Assembly: GCA_964036275.1 (NCBI GenBank)
Contig: OZ038434.1
Location: 34,185,279 to 34,249,278, forward strand
Source of the DNA: Litoditis marina
Lineage: Eukaryota > Nematoda > Chromadorea > Rhabditida > Rhabditidae
DNA: 64,000 nt
Reading direction: 5' to 3'
Part shown: positions 9,176 to 19,700 of the stretch, one piece after another
How positions within the stretch are numbered: position 1 is the first letter of the stretch
Layout of the letters: every line of letters starts with the position of its first letter
The notes under the pieces: model-generated
Databases searched by the model: none
The model's input: only the letters and a program-made list of their open reading frames with translations
What the model was told of the DNA's origin: nothing
Translations under genes and position numbers: made by a program

Positions 9176-12100
9176 AGCGACGTGAGCAGACGTTCGACGT
9201 CAACGCGACTTCGCCGTCACATGACCTTGTTGAGGGTCAGATCGAACAGCGACGAGCTCACAATCTGTGCAGTTGAACAAATCAGACAGTGGTCCTGTTG
9301 GTGAGATATTCAATCGATATTGTGCTGATTATTGATTCCAATAGAAAACGAAAAAAACGTGTATTGGTACTGGCGAACGTATCATTGTAGTTTGATCTCA
9401 AACACGTCAAATTAACGAATTTACTACCTCCACCCCCCGGCGGCGTAGCAAACCGTCCAACTTCATGAGAAGTTCATATGAGTTTCTCTGAGATACCTAA
9501 TGAGCTACTCGTGAACTCTCAATGTTGTAGCATAGCAATCAATAAAAACTCATGCGAAGCTCGTGCTAATAGCTCATGAGGTGATCTCATGAACTTTTGT
9601 GGGAGTCGCTACGCCGCCAGAACAGATCAGTCATGACCCTGATGGGGAGATGTAAGAAAATTAGTCGTTAATGTGTTGGTTATCGACTTATTTTGTTTCA
9701 TGCGTGTGTCTGTGTGTGTAGTAAGATTGAAAGATCAACTATGGTGCGTTTCAATAAACACAATAGTATTTGAATACGTGTGCTAGAAAATCCAGACACC
9801 TTCATCCCATCCTGCGTCTATCGCTGACTACTTCTCGTCTCTTACATCCCAACGGGATGAAGAGCAGAGAAACAGCGTGTGTTTGAGGAGACGCAGGATG
9901 GGATGAAGGTGCCAGGATCTTCTAGCATACGCACTCTAGCGAACGGTTATTGTTTTTCTGGCGCAAACGCATAGTACTTAGACAATTACCAACTTTTCTT
10001 TATACCAGTGTCACCTTTCAGGCCGCAGATGCTAGACCTTATCCGAGAACACGCCACCGATGCTGATTATCAGATGGTAGATCAGGAAGTAGATCAAAAG
10101 TTGGAAGAAGATCAAAAACCATGTACTTCTGGCGGTTGCGGCGAGGCATCACCGCACAGCAGTGAGGTATAGTCGTCGGCAACGGAAAGGCGGGAGGGTA
10201 CTGTATTTCTCACTTTCGGATGTGTACGCCCACATGTCTCCGATTCCAAAGCTTTCCGTTGATGTGCTCTAGTAGCGCAGCGGTTAGTGCCCTGCCACAA
10301 AACTTTTGCTCGCAGGTTCGATTCCGGCGAGAGACATGAATTTTATTGTTGACACTGGTTTTCGTATTTTCCCGTAACCGTTGATTGAAATTCATGAAAC
10401 ATAACAGTTTTCAGGATAAAATATGAAAACCACTGTTATTAACTCTCTATTTAGATAAAAAAAAAATGAGAAACTAAAGTTGTATCAGTAAAGCTGCCGA
10501 CATTATTGGAGAGTAACAGAAAAATGTAATCTTCAGCTTACGGTTTAACGATTCACAACATGGGATCATCTAGTTAGCTGAGCAACGTTTTTGTAAAAAC
10601 GATCCGACTATCCCCCTGTGGCTGTGTTTTGTAACTCAAATTACAACGGAGTACGTATGCTAGAAGATCCCGGCACCTTCATCCCATTCTGCGTATCCTC
10701 AAACATACGCTATTTCTCTGCTCTTCATCCCGTTGGGCTGTAAGAGACGAGAAATAATGAGCGAGAGACGCAGGATAGGATGAAGGGGCCAGGATCTTCT
10801 AGCATACGTACTCAGTCCTATTGTTTGTTGAACACTTTTAGAAGTGATTAAAGGTTTTTTCATTCAGTACGACTCGGAAGAACAGAGGAGGGAAAGAGGA
10901 CGGCAGGCTGTCAAAAAACACCGTAACAAAATAAAAGCACGTCTATATGAACTAGAAGAGGTCAGTTTGTGACTGCTACAGTTCAAAAGACAGTAACAGG
11001 GTATAGTCTTTTCCATTCCTACTGAGACTCCTACAGTAGGATTTGGAAAATTCCAAGCCGTTTTGCTCACTTACTTTTGATCGGAAAAGTTCAGGATTTT
11101 AGTACCTCCTTCTCGTTCTCAGGTAGAGTAAATATACGAGAGCTTTTCCCATGAACTTTATTTTCAGGTTCACAACCGCTTTCGGAAAGTTTGTAAGGTT
11201 ACTGTAGGAGTCTCAGTAGGAATGGTGTGAACTATAACAATACCCTTTTCATCATCTTAATTTTCCTTCTTTTATTTTTCCAATCGGAGTGCTACATCCA
11301 ACAATGTGGAATGTCACGTGTTGAATAGCGAATAAATCTAGATGAATTCTATATCTAACCGGGTTTTCAGGTAACCTAACCCTTTTTTGGTAACCTATTT
11401 TTCCGGTTACCTCAGTAGGTAACCGGTTAGTAACCTAAAATGAAAAATCGGTTACCTGTTTTTCTAACGAAAAATGTGGTTTTCATCGTTAGTTTGAACG
11501 GTAACCGGATTTTAGTTTCAGGTTACTTCCAGGTTACCTACCGAAGTAACCTGAGAATAGGTTACCAAAAAAGGGTTAGGTTACCTAAAAACCCGGTTAG
11601 TTGTAGAATTGGCCATAAATCTATTCTCTTCTATTCTATTACATAACCATTGCTTCTCTATTTCGGTTGTAGCGGAGTCAACTACGAAAATGTATTCTGC
11701 AGTGATACTGTACTGTATTTTTTGCTGTATAATAGTATAATAGTAGTATAATAATATATAGTACATTATAGTAATGTCTTGACCATTTTTCAAATTGGGC
11801 AGGACACCATGAGCCTTGGACTAGATTTCATTTTCACACATGTTTTTCGCTACCTGAAAAGCAACCACAATAGCTTTTGAACTATGAAAGCTGAAAAAGA
11901 AGTACATTTTCAATCTGGTTTTCCAGGATTCCATCACAATCAGACGCAAAAATGAAGAGAAGAAGGAGCGGAAATCTGCTCTAACTTTACAGGTGGGTGA
12001 ACGGATCATCTATTTGCATCGTGGACTTTTTGAAGCTCGTGAAGTTCTAGAATCTGAAAATCCACCTTACTTTTAACTTTTATTAAAGTTGATTTCATTG

Positions 12101-12843
12101 TACTGATCAAACTCAATTACACTAAAAACGAGGGCTGAGGCCATAAAAAATTTGATACTTTCCGACGTCAACCACTATACTAACTTGGTACCTGAAACTA
12201 ATTGTGTTCATGTAGTCTAAAACAGTGAGGGGAGATAAAAGTTGAACAGTGACTTTGAAAAAGTTGCCCGATCAAACTATATTCACCCTATAGATAAGAG
12301 ACAGACTATTCGGTTGTCTTTCCGATGCGAAACACTGATAATAACTATGAGTCAAGTGACACGTGGAAACACACACACGACAAACAATTTTTTTCAAAAA
12401 TGGGTGTATAATCTTTACCCCCCCCCCCCCCATCTATAAGTAGGTAAGCTAGAATTTCACCTTCAATTCATCCTGCGTCTCTTGCTAGCCACACTATTTC
12501 GCGACACTCGTATTCTAGCGGGATGGGAGAGATTATGTGCACCAATCCCGACGCATCGGTCCTTTAAACTGCAATTGAAAAAAAAAGTATTCTAGTTTGA
12601 AGGACCGAAGCGTTGAGATTTGTCCACATAATCGTCCTACTTTAAGAAGATGCAAGATCGGATACGAAGCAGAAATATCCATAAATCTAAGCTCTAAAGT
12701 TCGTATGTTGGTGACAATTTCAGATCGCAAATCTGATTGAATCTCTCAGTGGATGTCGAAATCTTTCGAACGAGGAGGTTTTGGAGTTGGAAAAGATAAT
12801 CGGTTCAATGCCAACACAAGCCAGCTCTGGTGCGCGAACGTGA
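9161..12843 (+). CDS. C/EBP-type bZIP protein, 187 aa, five exons
   Basis: Exons: 9161-9300, 10022-10166, 10868-10960, 11927-11992, 12724-12840 (stop 12841-12843). Phases agree at every junction (2, 0, 0, 0). Exon 3 encodes a basic region, RERGRQAVKKHRNKIKAR, which lines up with C/EBP-class RERNNxAVRKSRDKAKxR. Exons 4-5 give a charged helix with weak Leu/Ile heptads (RRKNEEKKERKS, then LIESL and VLELEKII) consistent with a dimerisation zipper. Odd point: the Asn that is normally invariant in bZIP basic regions is Gly here, and the Ser/Cys before the conserved Arg is His, so DNA contacts would be unusual. The N-terminal part is Ser/Arg-rich and unrecognised. The start is the ATG just after a TTTGCAG acceptor, so an upstream non-coding exon or trans-splicing is likely. 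Intron 2 holds a SINE and the last intron contains the left breakpoint of the large duplication. By family it would act as a nuclear DNA-binding dimer. I do not assign a symbol. Confidence 0.75.
9438..9619. mobile_element. MITE with TIR GGCGGCGTAGC (copy 1)
   Basis: Terminal repeats 'cggcggcgtagca' and 'cgctacgccgcc' flank a central block rich in CTCATGA/TCATGAG. Lies in bZIP intron 1. Related copies are at 15,403 and 27,071. Confidence 0.85.
9779..9932. mobile_element. MITE with TIR ending in GCTAGAA..CACCTTCATCCC (copy 1)
   Basis: The left part 'caccttcatcccatcctgcg' and the right part 'cgcaggatgggatgaaggtg' are inverted repeats. The centre carries 'catcccaacgggatga'. It sits in bZIP intron 1. 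A second copy in intron 2 is at 10,651-10,812. Confidence 0.8.
10170..10345 (+). mobile_element. tRNA-like SINE copy in bZIP intron 2
   Basis: Begins 'agtcgtcggcaacggaaagg' directly after the exon 2 donor. It contains an A-box-like TAGCGCAGCGGTTAG and a B-box-like GGTTCGATTCC, and ends at 'cggcgagagac' plus a short tail. Confidence 0.8.
10651..10812. mobile_element. MITE with CACCTTCATCCC arms (copy 2)
   Basis: Inverted relative to the copy at 9,779-9,932, with the same arms and central palindrome. Located just before bZIP exon 3. Confidence 0.8.
11002..11236. mobile_element. MITE with TIR CATTCCTACTGAGACTCC (copy 3)
   Basis: Left arm 'tatagtcttttccattccta' and right arm ending 'ggaatggtgtgaactata'. 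Lies in bZIP intron 3, right after exon 3. Confidence 0.85.
11357..11599. mobile_element. Palindromic GGTAACC-rich element (copy 1)
   Basis: Starts 'aaccgggttttcaggtaacc' and ends with the complement 'ggttacctaaaaacccggtt'. The interior is built of GGTTACC/GGTAACC units. A second full copy is at 38,521-38,765 and fragments are at 16,100 and 33,325. Confidence 0.85.
12448..12645. mobile_element. Adjacent MITE fragments (CACCTTCATCC fragment and TTAA-type copy)
   Basis: 12,448-12,530 matches part of the 9,779 element. 12,531-12,645 is a TTAA-family palindrome ending 'cataatcgtcctactttaa'. The second unit carries the same TTAA-family copy at 23,411-23,530. Confidence 0.65.
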
Positions 12844-12999
12844 CACGTGTGGAACACGTGACGTGCGTGCAGTTTGTGAAAAACCTCTGGAATCTGGCTG
12901 AAGTTAGCAGAACTCGATGCATTCTGAGAACAGTTTCACGTGGATTGCACGTGACACAGCAAGATCTTTGCCTCTCTGCGCTCATTTGATCTCTATGTG

Positions 13000-13640
13000 T
13001 TCTACTGAAGTTTTAGCTAGAGAATATATGTTGTTGTCAATGTTAGTTGGACGAATTGAACTATGAAGCTCATCTACATACTATTGAAACACTACTTATA
13101 AACGTGATAACTTACAAAGTTAAACATTGAAAACCCATGATAAAAATGAATTCCGAAGGATTGCGGGTTTAAAAAACACAATTTACAATTTATTGGGAAT
13201 GAATAAATACAATGTTTCACCAATTATACTAGTCGAATTCTTCGACTTGATGTGATAACTTTTTCGAAATATGACAGGCTTTCTTTCGTTTTATGAAAGT
13301 TTCAGAAGAATTATATCTCACGAATAGAAACTAACTTCGTCCAGACGACAGAATAGAAAAAGAAAATATAGAAAGTTCAAAAGAATTATACCTCACAAAT
13401 TAAAAAGAAGAACTCTTTCTGACGATGTGGTCTTGAGAACGCAGCTTTCCCGTTCTGGATATTCTGTCAAATTTCCAGGAGAAAGAAACCCAAGAAAACC
13501 AGATTGATTCTCAGCCCTTTTCATGAAATTTCCGGAAGTGCTGGAGTTTTCCGGACAGGTTTGCGTTGGAAACGATGAGACTTGGGAGGCGCTTCCTGTC
13601 AACTGTCCTTTCTAACGAAAAATAACTGGGTTTTTCCGTG
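13000..13640. other. Upstream region of the membrane-protein gene
   Basis: AT-rich, shared with unit 2, without repeat families. It contains 'aaaagaattataccTCACaa' and a repeated 'gaagaattatatctcac'. I see no exon. Confidence 0.4.
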
Positions 13641-13653
13641 ATAAAAACGTGGA

Positions 13654-13660
13654 GTATAAA
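13654..13660 (+). promoter_or_regulatory. TATA-like box of membrane-protein gene 1
   Basis: GTATAAAAAC lies about 55 bp upstream of the proposed start codon at 13,714 and is conserved at the same spacing in unit 2 (24,625-24,634). This spacing would suit a short 5' UTR. Confidence 0.5.
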
Positions 13661-13713
13661 AACGCCGTCGAAGCTCATTTTTCATTCATGCCTGCCCGCC
13701 TGCGCAAGAAATA

Positions 13714-16700
13714 ATGCGACTGCTCAACTTTCATCTAAACTCTACCTCTCCTATTCTTGCTGTGAGTTTTGTTGATATAGGGTTCTTCTTCTCTTGTGAA
13801 AACGCTGGCAGCTTATAATACCGGAGAATATGCAAGCTTAACTACTGGTGTCGAACTAGCCTGCATCTCCTTATGAATTTCAAACAGTACAGGCGACATC
13901 TGGCTGACCCCGGTATTTTAAGTTGCAAAATTGGCAAGTCCGGTAATTTAAGTTGCAACGGTTTTTCAGATTCAGAGCAAACTTATACGGCTTTTGTTAC
14001 CCGATCATGCTGTTTTTGCAGTTTGGTCTTCGTGTTTTTTCGGTCAAAGTTCTTAAATAATGGCTTTTTTATTGTATGATTTTTCCTGTATTCTCCGTTA
14101 TCGCTTATTCTTAGACACTCAACATACATCGCTCGAATCTGATGACCGATTCTTACTAAAAACTAGACTTTTCTAGGAATTATATTCATATTTGGTAGTA
14201 TATAACCAAATTTTTCTTCTTCTCCCAGGGTGACCAATTCATCGTTGTACTTTCATCCCGAAAAACGAAATATCTATCCGCATAGTGATCTAAAAACGTA
14301 ATTCGTGGCTTACATCTTTACGCTGTATTTATTTCGCTCGAATATTTTTAAGATTTGTTTACGGAGGAAGATGAGAGCCGGGAAGGGAAATTAAAGAAAT
14401 CGGGAAAATTAAAATGGTCTCTCGGAAATTCTGTGTCGCAAAATGATTCTAATAACCTCAATTTCTTCATTCACTGCTCAAACCAAATTGATTTTTCAGT
14501 ATGGTCCCCTTCTTCTGGTTCTGGTACTTTCTTCAATGGGTGTAGATGCTAACCGATGTGTCACTGAGGGAACTTATATGAGCACTAAATGGAACCGATC
14601 TCTGCGGCAGAAGACAGACATTATCAACCAGCCGGAAAGCTTACCTTTAAAGGTATTATATACTTTTTGTAGTCGTCGCCAACGGAAAGGCGGGAGGGTA
14701 CTGTGTATCTCACTTTCCGCTGTGTACGCACACATGTCTCCGATTTCAAAGCTTACCGGTAGTGTGCTCTGATAGCGCAGTGGTTAGCGGCGCTCTGTTA
14801 CGAATCTTTTGTTCGCAGGTTCGATTCCGGCGAGAGACAGAAGTTAATAGATTTGGCACTCACTATACTCCTCAGACACATTGGCGCCAATCATCAGCCA
14901 CTAGCAAGCTATAAAAGCAAGAGAGCACGCTGGTCAATGAGACCGCAGACAGTCTGAGACAGTCTGCGTCTGTCTGACCTGCACACTCTCTCGTCGATAC
15001 CGCTACAAAAGTAGCTTGCTGATTGGCAAGCAGTTGTCCGAGTTACTCGACAATGCCCAGCCAATTGGCCAGGAAATTGGCAGGCACAGGCACCAGGCAA
15101 GTGTTATCGGCTGAACGAGAGAGTGTGCAGGTCAGAGAGACGCAGAATATCTTACCCTGTCTGCGTGTCATTGACCTGCATGCTCTCGTTTTTGTAGCTG
15201 GCCAATTGCAGAAAATTGGCGCTAATCGTTCTTCGACTTGTTTTCATTATCATTGCTCTGAGGATATAATATTTTATGAAAAAGTACAAACTCACAAGTA
15301 CGAAACTACATGTAAAAACAAAGAAATGAACAAAAACAACTGTGCAAAATTGATTTTTATTAAATTCTCATGCCAGACCCCCTCCGAAGGTAGGATACAT
15401 CAGGCGGCGTAGCAATCCATCAAAAATCGCATGAGAACCCCATGAGATTTTTGCATTAGCTTCTCATGAGATTTTGGCTTCTATGCTACAACATTGAGAG
15501 TTCACGTATAGCTCGTGAGGTATCTCATAAGAAACACATAAGAACTTCTCAAGAGATTGGAGGGATTGCTTACGTTTCTGACACCCATACCTGTTGGTTT
15601 CAGGCCTTCTTTAATATCCCGTTTTATGATGTTCAGGTATATATTTATCTTCAGGAGGTCGGCACCAAAATGTGTGGTTTTAAAATGAGCTATGGTTGTG
15701 ATACGGCCAAATTCAATATCAGCTTCGTTGCAGTTGACGTCAACGATACTGTAAGATTTGTCACACTGTCACGCCGATTCTCCGTAAAACTAACTTTCTT
15801 AAAATCCTTACCGGTCTATGGTGCCAATTGTTTCATGTTAGAGTATATCCACATCATCCCGCCCTAGATTCTCACTGTACCCATTCAACTATCCCATGAT
15901 GAAAGCGGGAGATTTGTGGTCCAATCGTAACGCTTTAGTCCTTTGAACCGCAATACATTTTCCAATTTGAGTTCAAAGGGCCGTTGTCACGGCATTGGCT
16001 CACATAATCGCCCTTCTTTGAGGAACGAACACTAAAGGGGGGTTCAGAATCGAATTCGCAACTCCATATCATATATTCCAGTTATCGTTTTTGGTTCAAT
16101 TAAGAGGTAACAAATAGGGTAAGGTTACCCAAAAACCTGGTTCCTTATAATTTTTTTACTAATTTTTTTGTGCTTCATTTTACTAATTTCATTATGTATC
16201 TCTTCAGACCACCTTTTCTTGTTCCTTTTGGGTGCCCCAAGCAATCTGTGTTTGTCCTTCTCACGGATGTAATTCGCTAACTGGTTCCCTGTTGGTGAGT
16301 TGAATGTTTCGAAGGGTCACATTTTGGGTACCGATAGGCGGGAGGGTACTGTATAACTCACTTTCCTGTGTACGCACACATGTGCTCGATTCCTAAGCTC
16401 GGGGGTTATGTGCTTCATTAGCGCAGTGGTTAGCGCCATGCTACGAAACTTTTGCTCGCAGGTTCGATTCCGGCGAGAGATAGAAATTCATGAATTTGGC
16501 ACCCTCTATACTGATCATCCAATCAACCACTACCTGAATCGGTTGGTGTGGTTGGAATCTGTCGTACTTTGCCGCTGCTATCGTTGATTGTGTAGTATGA
16601 ATACAGGACATCCAGACAATCATTTGACTTTTTGAAGCTATCCTAGTTTTTCAAATAAAAAAATTCGTTCTGTTCTGTACACTACAAATCAAGAAAACCT

Positions 16701-19700
16701 AACACTTTTACTATTTTCCGAATTTGTAATTCTATTGAGGAATTGAAGTTCCTCCCCCTCCAAAAACGGTAGGGCTGCAGCCTATAAGAGCAAAACATAT
16801 TATTCATAATAATTCAGGAAGCACTTTTAACACCGTGGAACAAAGAAAACACAATACAAGGCGAACCCGATTCTGCGAGGTTCGTGAGGGATTGCAATAG
16901 TTCGCACGTTTCCCAACTGGACTTGGGCAGCTTGCCAATGAAATTTCAAGGCAGTTTTTAAGCATGTTGAAATACTTCAGAACATTAGAAATTTATGTGA
17001 AGGGTTCTTCCCCTTAGTTGTAATTCGTATTAAGGATAACTTCTGTAAATATATGTTTTCTCTAAATAACAGTCTTCCAAAACGTTTGGCATGCTGCCAA
17101 CGAGTCCAGTTGGGCAATGTGAGCACTATACCGCACCTGGCGCGTCATTAACCCGGCAAATTTCTTTCCGAACCGATTCTTCCCGAACCAAACCGAACCG
17201 ATTCTTCCCGAACCAGTTGGTTTGGTGAGGAACCGATCCGTTTGCCTACTCACACCGACATGAAACCGAACCGAACCCTAATTAACGTTACGCAGTCGAC
17301 CAATTTCAGCATTAATTACATGAATTGGTTCGGTTCCAACTTTTTTTGGCCTAAATTTGGTTCGGTCCTAGAACGAACCAACTCGTTCGGGAAGAATCGG
17401 TTCGGTTTTGCTTCGGGAAGAGTCGGTTCGGGAAGGAATTCACCCATTAACCCACATGAAATCCCTTGAGCTTACTTCATGAACAAAATATCATCAAGTT
17501 CGCATGAGATTGTATTGTTGACTTTTCTACAAACATCATCAAGTTCGCATGAGATTGTATTGTTGACTTTTCTACAAACAACCTTGCAGGTGAGATGTTC
17601 AAAAATCATATGAACTTCTCATGAGGGTTTCTAAATTAAATTATAAACTTTTAATTGTACGCGTTGCGTGTCGCGCGGCATTGTCATGTGAACGTGACGT
17701 GGACTGATCAAACTAATATACGCGTTATTTGTGCTCTCTGATCTCAATACAGTTGAAAGCAGCCCGAAACAAAACCTCTGCTCAAGTTGAGTTCCGGTCT
17801 CCTTTAAGTACAATAAATGCTATTTTTATTCGTTGTTGACCCATCAATTTTCAGAAAACAGGAGGACAGAATATGGTCGGCGCATTGTTTCACGATGTCG
17901 GTGTTCGCATCTAATCATCAAGGTCAGTTCCTTTTATAGTCTTTTTCAGTTCTACTGAGACTCCTACAGGAGGAAAATTCTAGTAGCGTACTGGTTAGCG
18001 CCTCGCTTTTGCTCGCAGGTTAAATTCCGGCGAGAGACAAACATTTATACGTTTGGCACCCCCTGTACTTTAATGTTATCGGAAAAGTCTACGGTTCTGA
18101 CAAATGATTCTGTTACCTTATTGCAACATAAGTGTACCAAAATGTTTCCGACAGAGATTTCACATCAGGAAACAGTTATTGGAAAAGATCAATATGTACT
18201 GTGGTTTCAAATGGTTTCAACTATACGTTTTCGCGGAGCGCATTAGTTGATGAATTAATTTTCGACATTTAACGGGAAAACTTATGTGAGATGAATTGGA
18301 ATTAAAAAATATCTTTTGGAATCGGGTTAAAGTTAGAGACATATGTTCATTATAAACTTGAGTTATTCCTTTTCAAACCTTGACTTGTCAGATTATCAAA
18401 TTTTGTTTCAGCTATTCCTGGCGATGTCAATTGGTTCAATCAACTTGCAATGGACCAGTCCAAGTTGTTGGAATACAAACTAAAAAACCCGAAGTATGTT
18501 ATAATACCAGCGTTTTTTCTATGTTGTGTAATATGCTCTAAGAAAGCCTGTACGGTTTTTTTTGTTTGATCCCGTTGCTTTTCGATCAAAATTCTTGATA
18601 TTTGGTGTGTAACAAGATCAAACTACAGCCAATATTCGGTTCTGAGGTACTGTAGCAATCTCGTCTGCGTCTAAATAACTTTGCTAGTTGTTACAGAATG
18701 AATTGGTTAAAACTACCGTTTGCTAGTTTCTCTTGAAGGAACTATCACATTATGAACTATCTTCTTGAAAAAAAATAAATGTTTCCCGAAACTGTACACT
18801 TTTCTTCAAAGGAGACCTGAAAGCAACATGGTTTCTCGTAAAGCTGCTGTATCCCACTTTTGGTTAAACGCGTTGCGGGTTGCGCGGCATTGTCATGTGA
18901 ATGTCACGTGGACTAATCAAACTAATATACGAGTTATTTCTGCTCTCTGATCTCAATACGGTTAAAAGCAGCCCGAAACCGAACCTCTGCTCAAGTTGTG
19001 TTCCGGTCTCCTTTAAGTACCTCTTCTTTAGACTTTTTCCCAACGAGACGAGAAAAAGAGAACTGATCCGGGCGGGAATCGACTTGTACAACACAACCAC
19101 CACCACCACCACCACCACCACAACAACAACCACCACCCCAACCACGACCACGACCACAACTCTACCGTCAACCTCAGCTCCTGTCACCACCTCTCAATCT
19201 TCCAACGCCGTCGAGGACTCCAACCCTAACTCTTCCGATGACGGATTGATCAAAATACTAGGTGAACATCAGCCTAAAAGTGTCATTTCGTTCTTGAAAA
19301 ATTCATTCGTTCTTGAAAAATGCAAACATCAGTCTGTATGTCATAGTTTTTTGTTCTTTCTAAATAAAAATCAAATAAGTCCAATCAGTCGCTAAACTAA
19401 TTTAGCATTGATTTTCAGCTCATTATTTGTATATTACAGTTTGTGTTTTAAGGTTATAGCTGAATGAATTAGTAAAATTCAGGTGGCGTGATGATTGTCC
19501 TGATAGTGATTGTTATTTCGTTGGTGATATTCATCATTGTGGCTTTCGTGCTTGTACGCAAGAAATTGAAGAAAACTGAAGTCAAAACCAAGAAGAAGAA
19601 GACTGAAAAAGAAGTGAGTGCACTTTACACTGTTTGCTATAGGCTATAGGTTTTGTCAAACCGTTGTGGACACCGTCGATTTTGTATGGGGCGGGGTCCT

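Noticed and set aside
12753..12989. 78-residue plus-strand frame, also at 23,652-23,888
   Set aside because: It overlaps the bZIP last exon in a different frame. Its conservation follows from the duplication, and the phase-consistent bZIP frame explains the coding signal.
14764..14840. Functional tRNA gene
   Set aside because: A- and B-box-like motifs are present but the acceptor stem does not pair well, the same sequence is repeated many times with a constant non-tRNA head, and the anticodon arm is not clean. A SINE is a better explanation.
18864..19190. Minus-strand frame with a poly-Val stretch (also at 30,601-30,936)
   Set aside because: It is the antisense of the Thr codons in exon 9 of the membrane-protein genes.
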